A stretch of DNA of 64,000 nt from Deinococcus radiotolerans (GTDB lineage: Bacteria; Deinococcota; Deinococci; Deinococcales; Deinococcaceae): contig NZ_BMPE01000004.1 of NCBI RefSeq assembly GCF_014647435.1, positions 124,001-188,000 on the forward strand. The letters are read 5' to 3'. Position numbers and translations under genes: made by a program. Numbering within the stretch: position 1 is the stretch's first letter; each line of letters opens with the position of its first letter. The notes under the pieces are model-generated. The model was not told where the DNA came from. It saw nothing but the letters and a program-made list of their open reading frames with translations, and made no database searches. Positions 25,314-33,881 of the stretch are shown one piece after another.

Positions 25314-27074
25314 TCAACCTGTCACCTCGGGTACAGGTTCGCCGCCCATCTGGCGTTCCAGGGTGGCGTACGCGCCGCCGCGCCTGCGGAGGGTGTCGGG
25401 GTGGCCGTCCTCGACGATGACGCCGCCTGCGAGGACGATGACGCGGTCGGCGGTGCGGGCGAGGCTGGGGCGGTGCGTGACAATCAGCGCGGTGCGGCCG
25501 CGCGTGAGTTCGTCCAGCGCGGCGACGACCTGGGTTTCGCTCTCGGCGTCCACGGCGCTGGTGGGTTCGTCGAGCAGCAGCAGGGTGGGCTGGGCCAGCA
25601 GCGTGCGGGCGATGGAGAGCCGCTGGCGCTGCCCGCCGCTGAGGCGCACGCCGCGTTCCCCCACGACCGTCTGAAGGCCCTCGGGGAGCGCGTGGACGAA
25701 GGTGTGGGCGTGCGCGGCGCGCAGGGCCGCCTCGACCTCGGCGTCAGTGGCGTCCGGGCGGGCGTAACGGACGTTGTTCAGCACGGTGTCGTGGAACAGG
25801 AAGGTGTCCTGCGCCATGACGGCGGCGTTCTCGCGCAGGCTGCGCAGCGTGAGGTCCCGCAGGTCGTGCCCGTCGAGTGTAACGAGGCCCTCTTGCGGAT
25901 CGAAGGTGCGGGTGACGAGGGCGAGGAGGGTGCTCTTGCCCGCGCCACTCTCGCCAAGGAGGGCGACGCGCTGTCCGGCCGGGATGTGCAGTGTCACGTC
26001 CCGCAGGATGGGCCGGGCCGGGTCGTACCCGAAGGTGACTCCCTCGAAGCGCAGGTCGCCCCGCACGGGCTGCAGCAGGGGCCGGGCACCGGGCCGGTCC
26101 TGCACGGGGACGGGCGCGTCGAGTACCTCGAACACCCGCCGCCCGCTCGCCTCGGCCCGCTGGAGCAGGTCGCCGATGTTCACGAGGTCGTCGATGGGGC
26201 CATAGAAGTACCGCCCGTACCCCCGGTACGCGAGCAGGCCGCCGAGCGTGAACTGCCCAGCCATGATCAGCCACGCGCCGCCGCCCAGCATGATCACGTT
26301 CCCTAGGTTCCCCACGAAGCGCGCGCGGGGGAAGGCGCGGTTGCGGATGGTCACGGCCTTCACGCCCTCGGCGTACAGGTCATCCCCGAGGGCGCGGATG
26401 CGGTCGGCCTCGGCGTCCTCGCGCGCGAAGCCCTGCACCACGCGGATGCCGCTCAGGCGGTCCGTGATCAGCGCGCTCAGGTCCCCCAGGCGGGCGCGCG
26501 CCGCGCGGTACGCGGGCCGCACCGTGCGGGCGTAGCGGCGCAGCATCAGCGCCACGGCGATCATCGGCAGGGTCGTCAGAACGCCCAGCAGCGGCTGCAG
26601 CGCAATGAAGATGCCAATTACCCCGATCAGGCGCAGGGCGTTCGCCAGCACGGCGTCCGTGCCACGCACCAGCACGTCCTGCAGCGCGTCCACGTCCCCG
26701 GTCACGCGGGCGATCAGGTCCCCGGTGCGCTGCCCCTCGAAGTACGCCGCCGACTGCCCCTGCAACTTCCGGTACAGGGTGAGGCGCAGGTCGCGCGTGA
26801 ACGCCTGCCCGGCCCGCTCCAGCAGCAGCCCCCGCCACGCGGACAGCGCCTGCTGCACGCCGAACACCGCCACCAGCAGGACCAGCTGCCACCCGATGAA
26901 CGTCCAGTCGCGGTTCGCGATCCCGTGGTCCACCACGCGGATCCACACGAGCGGCGGGTATAGTTCCGCCGCCACGCTCCCCAGCAGCAGCAGCAGCCCC
27001 ACGGTCACCGTGCGGCGGTACGGACTGAGCAGCCCGTACAGGCGGCGCAACACGGACGGGGAGGAGGCAGGCAT
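25314..27074 (-). CDS. ABC exporter, fused permease and ATPase (half-transporter)
   Basis: 586 residues from ATG 27074. The N-terminal 310 residues hold six membrane helices ('VGLLLLLGSVAAELYPPLVW', 'LVLLVAVFGVQQAL', and so on). The ATPase domain has Walker A 'LLGESGAGKSTLL', Q-loop 'MAQDTFLF', signature 'LSGGQRQRL', Walker B 'LLLLDEPTSAVD' and H-loop 'IVTHRPS'. All are intact. As a half-size exporter it must dimerise; it resembles lipid or multidrug exporters of the MsbA/LmrA class. No dedicated partner gene is adjacent, so the substrate is open. Confidence 0.93.
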   Translation of the reverse strand: MPASSPSVLRRLYGLLSPYRRTVTVGLLLLLGSVAAELYPPLVWIRVVDHGIANRDWTFIGWQLVLLVAVFGVQQALSAWRGLLLERAGQAFTRDLRLTLYRKLQGQSAAYFEGQRTGDLIARVTGDVDALQDVLVRGTDAVLANALRLIGVIGIFIALQPLLGVLTTLPMIAVALMLRRYARTVRPAYRAARARLGDLSALITDRLSGIRVVQGFAREDAEADRIRALGDDLYAEGVKAVTIRNRAFPRARFVGNLGNVIMLGGGAWLIMAGQFTLGGLLAYRGYGRYFYGPIDDLVNIGDLLQRAEASGRRVFEVLDAPVPVQDRPGARPLLQPVRGDLRFEGVTFGYDPARPILRDVTLHIPAGQRVALLGESGAGKSTLLALVTRTFDPQEGLVTLDGHDLRDLTLRSLRENAAVMAQDTFLFHDTVLNNVRYARPDATDAEVEAALRAAHAHTFVHALPEGLQTVVGERGVRLSGGQRQRLSIARTLLAQPTLLLLDEPTSAVDAESETQVVAALDELTRGRTALIVTHRPSLARTADRVIVLAGGVIVEDGHPDTLRRRGGAYATLERQMGGEPVPEVTG

Positions 27075-27170
27075 GGGCCCGAGGCTACGCCACCCGCGCG
27101 CCCGCACCTGTGAGGAGTCCCGCCTTCCCCGTTCCATTTCCCGCGTCGGTCACCTCGTATGCTGCGCGGC

Positions 27171-28136
27171 ATGACGAGTGCGCGGCCGGATGACCGGATT
27201 CCTGTGGTGGTGGTGGGCGGCTTTCTGGGGGCCGGGAAGACGACGCTGGTGAATCACCTGATCCGGTCGCTGCCGCACCGGCTGGGTGTAATCGTGAACG
27301 AGTTCGGCGCGCAGGGCGTGGACGGCAGCCTGATCGAGCGGCTGCAGGACGACGTGACGGAACTGACCGCCGGGTGCCTGTGCTGCACGGGCCGCGATGA
27401 CCTGCTGCGCGCGCTGGTGACGATTGCCATGCGGGAGCAGAAACCGGACGCGGTGATCGTGGAACTTTCGGGGGTGGCAGACCCGACGCCGGTCCTGACG
27501 ACGCTGCTGGAACGTTCGGTGCGCGCGGCGTTCCGCGTGACGACGCTGGTGGCGGTCGTGGACGCCCGGCACGCCCTCCAGACGCTGCGGGAGCATCCGG
27601 AGGCCGCGCGGCAGCTGGCGTACGCGAACGTGGTCGTGCTGAACAAGACCGACCTGGCCGACCCGGCTTTGCTGGACCACGCGCAGGGCGTGCTGCGCGG
27701 CGTGAACCCGCTGGCGGACATCAAGCGTGTGGAGCAGGGCCAGATTGACGCGGAAGCGCTGCTGGCCCGCGACGATTTCGACCCGCGCGTGCTGGACGGC
27801 GTGGATACCCGCGCGGCGCACACGCCGGGCCTGAAGTCCTTCACGCTGCGCGCCGACCGCCCCCTGGACCCGTACGCGTGGCAGCGCTTCATGACCGACT
27901 ACCTGCTGTCCCGCCCGGCGGAGGTCCTGCGCGCCAAGGGGTTCCTCGACCTGTTCGGGTACCCGCAGCGCATCCTGTTCCAGGCGGTACGCGACCTGTT
28001 CACCGCCGACGCCTGGGAGGCTGGTGACGGCACCTCCGAACTCGTGGTGATTGGCCGTGGCCTCGACCGCGCGGAATTCGAGGCCGCATGGGCCGCGTGC
28101 CTGACGCCCGACCCCCACGACCTCATCCCGGACTGA
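27171..28136 (+). CDS. COG0523 (CobW-like) GTP-dependent metallochaperone
   Basis: 321 residues from ATG 27171. P-loop 'GGFLGAGKTTLVN', the metal-binding 'GCLCC' Cys motif (about 67-71), 'ELSGVADPTPV' and the guanine-specificity 'NKTDLAD' are all present, followed by a CobW C-terminal domain. These GTPases deliver metals such as zinc to client enzymes; no Zur-regulated neighbours are visible, so the metal is unknown. TATGCT (27158-27163) 7 nt before the ATG points to a leaderless mRNA; an ATG at 27159 overlapping that hexamer is therefore rejected. Confidence 0.88.
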   Translation: MTSARPDDRIPVVVVGGFLGAGKTTLVNHLIRSLPHRLGVIVNEFGAQGVDGSLIERLQDDVTELTAGCLCCTGRDDLLRALVTIAMREQKPDAVIVELSGVADPTPVLTTLLERSVRAAFRVTTLVAVVDARHALQTLREHPEAARQLAYANVVVLNKTDLADPALLDHAQGVLRGVNPLADIKRVEQGQIDAEALLARDDFDPRVLDGVDTRAAHTPGLKSFTLRADRPLDPYAWQRFMTDYLLSRPAEVLRAKGFLDLFGYPQRILFQAVRDLFTADAWEAGDGTSELVVIGRGLDRAEFEAAWAACLTPDPHDLIPD

Positions 28137-28144
28137 ATCAGAAA

Positions 28145-28168
28145 GAGGCCCCTGCGATAAGGGGCCTC
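28145..28168 (+). terminator. Intrinsic terminator after the COG0523 GTPase
   Basis: GAGGCCCCT (28145-28153) and AGGGGCCTC (28160-28168) form a 9-bp perfect stem with a 6-nt loop, followed by CTTCCTTCT. It lies between convergent genes. Confidence 0.8.
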
Positions 28169-28181
28169 CTTCCTTCTGGCG

Positions 28182-29345
28182 TTACTTGCCCTGCTGGGCG
28201 AGTTTCAGGTAGTAGGCGCTGCTCTTGTCGATGGGGTCCAGCGCGACGGCCTGGGTGTACGCGGCGGCCGCGCCGGGGTAGTCCTTGCGTTCGTAGCGGG
28301 TGCGGCCCAGCCACGCCCAGGCCTTGGCGTACCTGGGGTTCTGGGTGGTGGCAGCCTGGAAGCCCGCTTCAGCGGCCGCCTTGTTCCCGGCGGCGTACTT
28401 GGCGTAGGCGTCGCGGTAGGTGCGGACCGCTTGGAGGCCGTACGTCTGCGCTTCCTGGGCTAGGGCGAGGTTGTACCTGTCGCTGGCGGTCGCGCCGGGC
28501 AGGGCACCCAGGGCCGTATACGCGTCCAGGGCGGCCTGGGTGTTGTTCAGCTCCAGCGCGAGGCGGCCGGCTTCGCGATGCGCGTCCGCGAAGTTGGGGG
28601 CGCTGCGGGCGGCCTCCTGGAATCCGGCGAGGGCCTGCGCCTTGCGCCCGGCGTCCAGGTCGCCGTACGCGCGGCTGAAGGTGCGGGTGGCGGCGGGACC
28701 GTACTGCGCGGCCTTGTCGGTCAGCGAGCGGAAGTACGTGAGGGTCTTGTCGCCGGGGTTCAGCGTCAGCGCGCGGTCGTACAGGGTGCGGGCCTGGGTG
28801 TACTGACCGGCTTCCAGCGCAGTGCGGGCGGCCCAGGTGGCGCAGGGGGCGCTGGCGGGGTCGAAGGTCAGGCAGGTGTCGAAGAACTTCGCGGCCTGAT
28901 CGGGCTGGTTGCGGGTGTACGCGGCGTACCCGAGGTTGTACTGGACCGTGGCGGCGCTCTTCGCCTCAGGAGTGTTGCGCGCGGCGTTCGGGGCCGCCTG
29001 GAAGTAGGCGGTCCAGGCGAGTTCCGCCTGTTTCCAGAAGCCAACCTCGGTGTAGATGGCGGCGCGGAGTTTCAGGTACTCGGGGTTGCCGGGCGCAGCG
29101 GCGACGGCGGCCTCGGCGGCGGCGGCGGCCTGCTTCCAGAGGGTCTGGTCTATATTCGCGCTGTCCTTGGGGTAGGTGGCGCGGGCCTTGTCGGCCAGGG
29201 CACGGGCGTCGGCGGCGAGCGCGGCGGGCGTCTGCGTGGTCGTGCTGGTCTGCGTGGTGTCGGTCTGAGCCGTCTGTGCAGAGGCGAGTTGCAAAGGCGC
29301 GGTCAGGGCCAGGGTGGCGGTCAGGGTCAGTAGGTTGAGTCGCAT
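28182..29345 (-). CDS. Exported tetratricopeptide-repeat protein
   Basis: 387 residues with a signal peptide ('LLTLTATLALTAPLQLASAQ'). The rest is TPR throughout, seven or more units, for example 'VQYNLGYAAYTRNQPDQAAKFF', 'AARTALEAGQYTQARTLYDRAL' (given as examples of the A-x-Y/F-x-A pattern) and 'AWLGRTRYERKDYPGAAAAY'. A Thr/Gln-rich linker follows the signal sequence. TPR solenoids bind other proteins, so this is likely a periplasmic scaffold. It stands alone between two convergent/divergent neighbours. Nothing more specific can be said. Confidence 0.85.
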   Translation of the reverse strand: MRLNLLTLTATLALTAPLQLASAQTAQTDTTQTSTTTQTPAALAADARALADKARATYPKDSANIDQTLWKQAAAAAEAAVAAAPGNPEYLKLRAAIYTEVGFWKQAELAWTAYFQAAPNAARNTPEAKSAATVQYNLGYAAYTRNQPDQAAKFFDTCLTFDPASAPCATWAARTALEAGQYTQARTLYDRALTLNPGDKTLTYFRSLTDKAAQYGPAATRTFSRAYGDLDAGRKAQALAGFQEAARSAPNFADAHREAGRLALELNNTQAALDAYTALGALPGATASDRYNLALAQEAQTYGLQAVRTYRDAYAKYAAGNKAAAEAGFQAATTQNPRYAKAWAWLGRTRYERKDYPGAAAAYTQAVALDPIDKSSAYYLKLAQQGK

Positions 29346-29524
29346 GAGGGGCTCCTTGAATGCAGGACGGGGCTTGAGGGTCGTCTGGTCATGTGAGCAG
29401 GTCAGCCTGACGCTGGGGGGCCGGATTCCCTAAGGCGCACTTCACGCTTCACCTACCCGTCTGCGGGCATCTGGAAGGCAGGGCAGGGTCGCTTCTGGGG
29501 GCGTTCTGGTAAAACAGGAGCATT

Positions 29525-30178
29525 GTGAGCGACCCTGCCTCCCCCCGCGTGTACCCCCTGCGCCTGTACGGTGACCCCGTCCTGCGCCGCAAGGCCAAAC
29601 CCCTCCAGGCGACCGACACCCTGACCGTCCCGGGCTTTGAGCCGCAGACGGTGCGTCAGGTGGCGGACACCATGCTGGAAACGATGTTCGAGGCGCACGG
29701 CGTGGGGCTGGCCGCGCCGCAGATCGGCCTACCCGTGCGAATGTTCGTGGCGGTCGAGTACGAGGACGACGAGGAGGAGAACGAGGGTCAGGAGAAGCCC
29801 CTGAAGTCCCGCGTGCTGCGTGATTTCGTGATGCTCAACCCGGTGCTGCGGGTCATCGACAAGAAGAAGGACCGTTCGTACCAGGAGGGCTGCCTGAGCA
29901 TTCCCGGCATCTACGAGGAAGGCGTGCCGCGCGCCCGCGCCGTGCAGGTGAGCTACACCGACCTGGACGGCGTGGCCCGCGTGATCGAGGCGGATGATTT
30001 CCTGGCGCGGGTGTTCCAGCACGAGGCCGACCACCTGGACGGCGTGCTGTTCCTGGACCGCCTGCCCGCCGAGGTGACCGAGGATTACCGCAAGGAGCTG
30101 CTGGCGATCCAGCAGAAGTCCCGCACGTTCCTGAACGATCTGGCCGCGCACGAGCGGCAACGCAAGGCGGGCCTTTGA
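29525..30178 (+). CDS. def: Peptide deformylase
   Basis: 217 residues. All three metal motifs are present: 'HGVGLAAPQIG' (about 58-68), 'EGCLSIPG' (Cys ligand, about 120-127) and 'QHEADHLDGVLF' (two His and catalytic Glu, about 163). It removes the N-formyl group from new proteins. An acidic insert of about 15 residues ('EYEDDEEENEGQEK') between motifs 1 and 2 is longer than usual. The GTG start has AGGAG upstream. It overlaps fmt (TTGA), so the enzyme that adds formyl to initiator tRNA and the one that removes it later are co-translated. Confidence 0.95.
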   Translation: MSDPASPRVYPLRLYGDPVLRRKAKPLQATDTLTVPGFEPQTVRQVADTMLETMFEAHGVGLAAPQIGLPVRMFVAVEYEDDEEENEGQEKPLKSRVLRDFVMLNPVLRVIDKKKDRSYQEGCLSIPGIYEEGVPRARAVQVSYTDLDGVARVIEADDFLARVFQHEADHLDGVLFLDRLPAEVTEDYRKELLAIQQKSRTFLNDLAAHERQRKAGL

Positions 30179-31128
30179 CCGGCGGCGGGCCGCGCGTGGC
30201 GTTCTTCGGCTCGCCCGCGTTCGCGCTGCCGGTGCTGGACGCGATCCGCGAGCACTTCGAGGTGGTGCTGGTCGTGACGCAGCCGGACAAGCCGGTGGGG
30301 CGCGGCCTGAAGCTGACGCCGCCACCCGTCGCGGCCCGCGCGGCCGAGCTGGGCCTGCCGCTCGCGCAGCCTAAAAAACTGCGGGGGAACGCGGCGTTCG
30401 AGGTGACTCTGCGTGAGTCCGGCGCGGACGTGGCCGTCACCTGCGCGTACGGGAAGATCCTGCCCCTCAGCGTGCTGGAGGTCCCCCGCTACGGGTTCCT
30501 GAACACCCACACCAGCCTGCTGCCCGCGTACCGGGGCTCCGCGCCGATCCAGTGGGCGCTGATCAACGGTGAGGCGGTGACGGGCACGACGATCATGCAG
30601 ACCGACGAGGGCATGGACACCGGCCCGGTGCTGCTTCAGGAGGCGCTGCCGGTCGCGCCCGAGTGGACCAGCCTCAACCTGGCGGACGCCCTGAGCGCCC
30701 AGGCGTCGCGGATGATCGTGCAGGCGCTGTCCGACTTGGACGGCCTCTCCCCCACCCCGCAGGACGAGGCGCAGGCCACGCACGCGCCCATGCTCGTCAA
30801 GGAGGACGGCTTCGTCCGCTGGGGCGACACCGCCGCGCAGATCGTCAACCGCTCCCGGGGCGTGGCCGCGTGGCCGCAGACGACCGCGTTCCTGGGCGGC
30901 GCCCGCCTGAAACTCGGCGGCCTGAGCGTCACCGCCGGGTCCGGCCAGCCTGGCGAGGTGCTGGGCGTCAGCGAGGACGGCCTGACCGTCGCCGCGCGCG
31001 AGGGGGCCGTGTTGATCCGCACCGTGCAGCCCGAGGCGCGCAAAGCTCAGCCCGCGCACACCTGGGCGCAGGGGGCAGGCGTGACGCGCGGCACCCAGTT
31101 CGACCTGTGGGAACCGACCCCAAGCTGA
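30175..31128 (+). CDS. fmt: Methionyl-tRNA formyltransferase
   Basis: 317 residues. 'RVAFFGSPAFALPVLDAI' at the start, the folate-site 'AYGKILPLSVLEVPRYGFLN', catalytic 'NTHTSLLPAYRGSAPIQWAL' (Asn-His) and 'TIMQTDEGMDTGPVLLQ' (Asp) are in order, followed by the C-terminal OB-like tRNA-binding domain. The start is probably TTG at 30175 overlapping the def stop; GTG at 30196 is an alternative. It formylates Met-tRNA(i) using 10-formyl-THF. Confidence 0.95.
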   Translation: MTGGGPRVAFFGSPAFALPVLDAIREHFEVVLVVTQPDKPVGRGLKLTPPPVAARAAELGLPLAQPKKLRGNAAFEVTLRESGADVAVTCAYGKILPLSVLEVPRYGFLNTHTSLLPAYRGSAPIQWALINGEAVTGTTIMQTDEGMDTGPVLLQEALPVAPEWTSLNLADALSAQASRMIVQALSDLDGLSPTPQDEAQATHAPMLVKEDGFVRWGDTAAQIVNRSRGVAAWPQTTAFLGGARLKLGGLSVTAGSGQPGEVLGVSEDGLTVAAREGAVLIRTVQPEARKAQPAHTWAQGAGVTRGTQFDLWEPTPS

Positions 31129-31144
31129 GCCCGTACCCGGGGGC

Positions 31145-31759
31145 ATGAGCCTCGCCTTCCCCCTGACGCTGGAATTCAAATTCAGTCTCTTCACCGAACT
31201 GCGCGTCACCGATGCGCGCGGGCAGCTCGTCGCGGTCGTCAAGGAGAAGACCTTCAGCGTCCGCGACGAGGTCCGCATCTACCGCGACGAGCAGAAACAG
31301 GTGCAGACCCACCGCATGAAAGCCAAGGGCTTCCTCGCGGGCGCTCTGGACTGGAAGGCGTCGCGCCTGATTGAGCGGATGGACGGCACGCCCGTCGGGG
31401 CGCTCCAGGCGCAGGGCATGCGGACCCTGTGGGCTGCCGGTTATGACCTGCTCGGCCCGAACGGCGAGCCGCGCTTCGCCATCCGTGACGACCACCCCTG
31501 GCTGGGTCTGATCGAAGGCGCGCTGGACGCCATTCCCTTCGTCGGGGACTTCATCGCCATGGGCTTCGACTACCTCGTGAACCCCACGTACACCGTCACC
31601 GACACGGGCGGGCAGGCCGCGTACCGCGTGCATAAGAAACGCAGCTTCATGGCCCGCCGCTTCACGGTCGAGGAACTCCAGCCGCGCACCGGGCAGGACG
31701 ACGAACTGGTCCTGTTAGGCCTTATCCAGCTGATCCTGCGCGAACGCGAACGCGGCTGA
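31145..31759 (+). CDS. LURP-one-related (tubby-like fold) protein
   Basis: 204 residues. 'FKFSLFTELRVTDARGQLVAVVKEKTF' (a strand-turn-strand opening, about 10-37), 'YDLLGPNGEPRFAIRDDHPWL' and 'PTYTVTDTGGQAAYRVHKKRSF' follow the repeated beta-hairpin pattern of LURP-one-related proteins, which wrap a 12-strand barrel around a central helix. A hydrophobic segment at about 122-145 ('GLIEGALDAIPFVGDFIAMGFDY') would be that helix. The molecular role in bacteria is unknown. It lies 16 bp after fmt and just before a small ORF, probably in the same transcript. Confidence 0.75.
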   Translation: MSLAFPLTLEFKFSLFTELRVTDARGQLVAVVKEKTFSVRDEVRIYRDEQKQVQTHRMKAKGFLAGALDWKASRLIERMDGTPVGALQAQGMRTLWAAGYDLLGPNGEPRFAIRDDHPWLGLIEGALDAIPFVGDFIAMGFDYLVNPTYTVTDTGGQAAYRVHKKRSFMARRFTVEELQPRTGQDDELVLLGLIQLILRERERG

Positions 31760-31761
31760 GC

Positions 31762-31956
31762 ATGTACCGCGAAGACCAGCAGACCACTGAGGCGCTGCTG
31801 GCCTTCCTGAAGGCGTACCACCAGACCCTCGGGGCCGAAATTATCGGCACCCGCTGGGCTGACCTACACCCGGAAGGCCACCCACTGCCCCTCTGTCCTC
31901 TCATCCGCGCCGTCCACCAGGAAGGCGAGGCACTGGCCCGCGCGCACCTCGGCTGA
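31762..31956 (+). CDS. Small hypothetical protein, 64 residues
   Basis: It starts 2 bp after the LURP-one-related stop and is likely translated from the same mRNA. It contains one clear amphipathic helix ('TTEALLAFLKAYHQTLGAEI') and a Pro/His-rich middle. I recognise no family. Support comes from tight spacing and compact gene packing only; it ends 3 bp before the convergent nth gene. Confidence 0.55.
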   Translation: MYREDQQTTEALLAFLKAYHQTLGAEIIGTRWADLHPEGHPLPLCPLIRAVHQEGEALARAHLG

Positions 31957-31959
31957 GCC

Positions 31960-32685
31960 TCACCCCTTCCAGGCGGGGACGTTCTCGCCGTACTGCGCGT
32001 AGGCGTCACAGCGGTCCCGCAGGACACACACCCCGCACTTCGGGTCGTACCAGGAGCAGACCCGCTGCCCGTGCCGCAGCAGGTTCACGTGCAGTTCGTA
32101 CAGGAACGGCGGATCGGGCGGCAGCAGCTTCAGCAGCGCGCGGTGCGCGGCCTGCTCGCCCATCCTCGGAATGGCACCCACGCGGGTCGTGACGCGGTGC
32201 ACGTGCGTATCCACCGGGAACACCGGGCGGGCGTAATTGAACAGCAGCACCAGACTGGCGGTCTTGATGCCCACGCCGGGCAGGTCCGTCAGGAACTTCA
32301 GGGCGTCCTTGACCGGCAGATCGCGCAGGTGATCGAGGTCGTACCCGCCGGGCGAGTCGCGCAGCGCCACCAGGGTCGCCTGGATGCGCGGGGCCTTGCT
32401 CTCTGGGTAGTTGCTGCGCTGGATGGCGTGCGCGACCACCTCGGTCGGCGCGGCAATGATGGCGTCCCAGTCACCCAGCGTGCACAGCTCCTGGTACGCG
32501 GCCTCCTCGTCGGCGTGCGTGGTGCGCTGCGAGAGGATCGTGCTGATCAGTTCGTGCAGCGGCTCCCGGCGGGGCTTCAGGGGCCGCTCACCGTACTCGG
32601 GCCGTAGCGTGTCCTTCATCCACACGAGCAGCGCGGCCCGCTCGTCATCCGGGCGGGCCACGTTCAAAGCAGTCGGATCGGTCAC
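31960..32685 (-). CDS. nth: Endonuclease III (DNA glycosylase/AP lyase)
   Basis: 241 residues from GTG 32685; the longer open frame runs through a small gene upstream and is rejected. The helix-hairpin-helix 'LPGVGIKTASLVL' contains the catalytic Lys, and 'FPVDTHVHRVTTRVG' the catalytic Asp. The iron-sulfur loop 'CSWYDPKCGVCVLRDRC' has C-x6-C-x2-C-x5-C spacing, as required for a [4Fe-4S] cluster. It removes oxidised pyrimidines in base-excision repair. Deinococci carry several Nth paralogues; which one this is cannot be told. The upstream 60-residue gene stops 5 bp before it. Confidence 0.93.
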   Translation of the reverse strand: MTDPTALNVARPDDERAALLVWMKDTLRPEYGERPLKPRREPLHELISTILSQRTTHADEEAAYQELCTLGDWDAIIAAPTEVVAHAIQRSNYPESKAPRIQATLVALRDSPGGYDLDHLRDLPVKDALKFLTDLPGVGIKTASLVLLFNYARPVFPVDTHVHRVTTRVGAIPRMGEQAAHRALLKLLPPDPPFLYELHVNLLRHGQRVCSWYDPKCGVCVLRDRCDAYAQYGENVPAWKG

Positions 32686-32689
32686 GGCC

Positions 32690-32872
32690 TCAGGACTGGC
32701 CGGGCGTGCTGTCGTCCTCCACCTCGTCCCGTCCACCCTCGGCCGGCTCGGGCTTTGCCGCCGGATCAATATTCGGGTCCTTCCCACGGTCCTCAGCCGG
32801 AATGGCGTGGCTCTGCCCTTCAGCGGGGCTGGTGTTCGCAGGGTCGTATCCGGTCTTCTGCTCGTCACTCAT
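32690..32872 (-). CDS. Small acidic, probably disordered protein
   Basis: 60 residues, almost entirely polar ('KTGYDPANTSPAEG', 'GKDPNIDPAAKPEPAEGG', 'DEVEDDSTP'), with no hydrophobic core and a strong acidic bias. It ends 5 bp before nth and is probably co-transcribed with it. Similar Pro/Glu/Asp-rich small proteins occur in stress-tolerant bacteria, but no family is recognised. It could be a hydrophilin-like protein; this is speculation from composition only. Confidence 0.55.
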   Translation of the reverse strand: MSDEQKTGYDPANTSPAEGQSHAIPAEDRGKDPNIDPAAKPEPAEGGRDEVEDDSTPGQS

Positions 32873-32980
32873 GCCCTCCAGCTTGCGCGCCCCACCGCCC
32901 CACCGCCAGAGAGTGGCGTAAAGGAACGTTCATGGCCGCCCGGGAGACCCTGGCGGGATTCCCCGCAACCCGTTCCAGCG

Positions 32981-33013
32981 TTCCCTGGCCATTCCTGACT
33001 GGGCCGGCACACT
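32981..33013 (+). promoter_or_regulatory. Putative SARP-type promoter of the phospholipase-like lipoprotein
   Basis: TTCCCT (32981-32986), 5 nt, TTCCTG (32992-32997), 10 nt, CACACT (33008-33013). The spacing is exactly that of the promoters at 36635-36667 (minus) and 39470-39512. A leader of about 60 nt with an AGGAGA ribosome site follows. An extra TTCC at 32973 lies upstream. Confidence 0.5.
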
Positions 33014-33080
33014 CAGCTCACCTCGGACCAGTGGGTAGACCAGTGCTCCCCGGTCATCAGCAGGCACACAGGAGATCCCC

Positions 33081-33836
33081 ATGAACATCACCAACCAGAC
33101 TGCCCGTTCCGTCACCGCTGCGCTGCTCGGCACCCTTCTGCTCGCCTCATGCAACACCACGCCCGTCCCACAGGACAACGCCCCCCCCCTCACCGCGCAG
33201 CTGCTGCTTCCAGAAGAACCCATCTGCGACGCGACGTCCCTGGAATGCCCGGGCACCGGCGGTGGCGGCGGACCCTCATTCACGTACTGGACGCTTGGGC
33301 AGGTCGCCACCATTGACGCCCGCGCGGCGTACACCGTGAATCTCGCGCTGGGCAGCGTGGCGCAGTACCAGCAGGAGTACAACCAGCATCACACCGCTCA
33401 GGTCAATACCATCAACGGGGCGCCCAAGCCCACCAACTGGGATGACATTGCCAACGCCGCCACGCCGTACGCGGGGCTGAACTGGAGTCAGGACGGCTGC
33501 TCCGCGCCCTGGTACGCGGCGCTGCTGACCTTCGGTATGACGGCCCTGTATTCACAGACCTTCGACTCTGCCTGCCGCCTGCACGACTTCGCGTACCGCA
33601 ACATCGGCCGGTTCTCTAATGCCGCGCAGGTGGCGAGTGGACAGACAGCCCTGGTGGATCAGAATGCCCTGCGGGCCGAAGTTGACGCCCGATTCCGCGC
33701 GAACATGATCGCCATCTGCGAGAAGAAGGACTGGATCATGCGTGGCACCTGCAAGAACTGGGCCAACACCTTCGCGGACGCCGTGCGCAAGCACGGGCAG
33801 TCCAGCTGGCAGATCTGGAGTTTCGACGGGCTGTAA
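33081..33836 (+). CDS. Lipoprotein with prokaryotic phospholipase A2-like domain
   Basis: 251 residues. Lipoprotein signal with lipobox 'LLASC' (Cys24), then a short Gly-rich linker. The C-terminal half has 'WSQDGCSAPWYAAL' and 'FDSACRLHDFAYRNIG' (about 138-175). The Cys-x-x-His-Asp active-site helix and preceding Cys match the bacterial PLA2 fold, in which His-Asp hydrolyses the sn-2 ester of phospholipids. A third Cys pair (AICEKK, GTCKNW) may form another disulfide. It would act at the outer surface or periplasm. A TTCC-repeat promoter precedes it. Confidence 0.78.
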   Translation: MNITNQTARSVTAALLGTLLLASCNTTPVPQDNAPPLTAQLLLPEEPICDATSLECPGTGGGGGPSFTYWTLGQVATIDARAAYTVNLALGSVAQYQQEYNQHHTAQVNTINGAPKPTNWDDIANAATPYAGLNWSQDGCSAPWYAALLTFGMTALYSQTFDSACRLHDFAYRNIGRFSNAAQVASGQTALVDQNALRAEVDARFRANMIAICEKKDWIMRGTCKNWANTFADAVRKHGQSSWQIWSFDGL

Positions 33837-33849
33837 CGCCCCTTCTCCG

Positions 33850-33881
33850 CGCCCCCACCGCTGCACAGGACGGTGGGGGCG
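33850..33881 (+). terminator. Terminator after the phospholipase-like gene
   Basis: CGCCCCCACCG (33850-33860) pairs with CGGTGGGGGCG (33871-33881) around a 10-nt loop, 14 bp after the stop; a short TCCTC follows. Confidence 0.78.

Noticed and set aside
29423..29436. Single TTCCCT near the TPR gene as a SARP box
   Set aside because: It is one half-site on the wrong strand for that gene with no second repeat.
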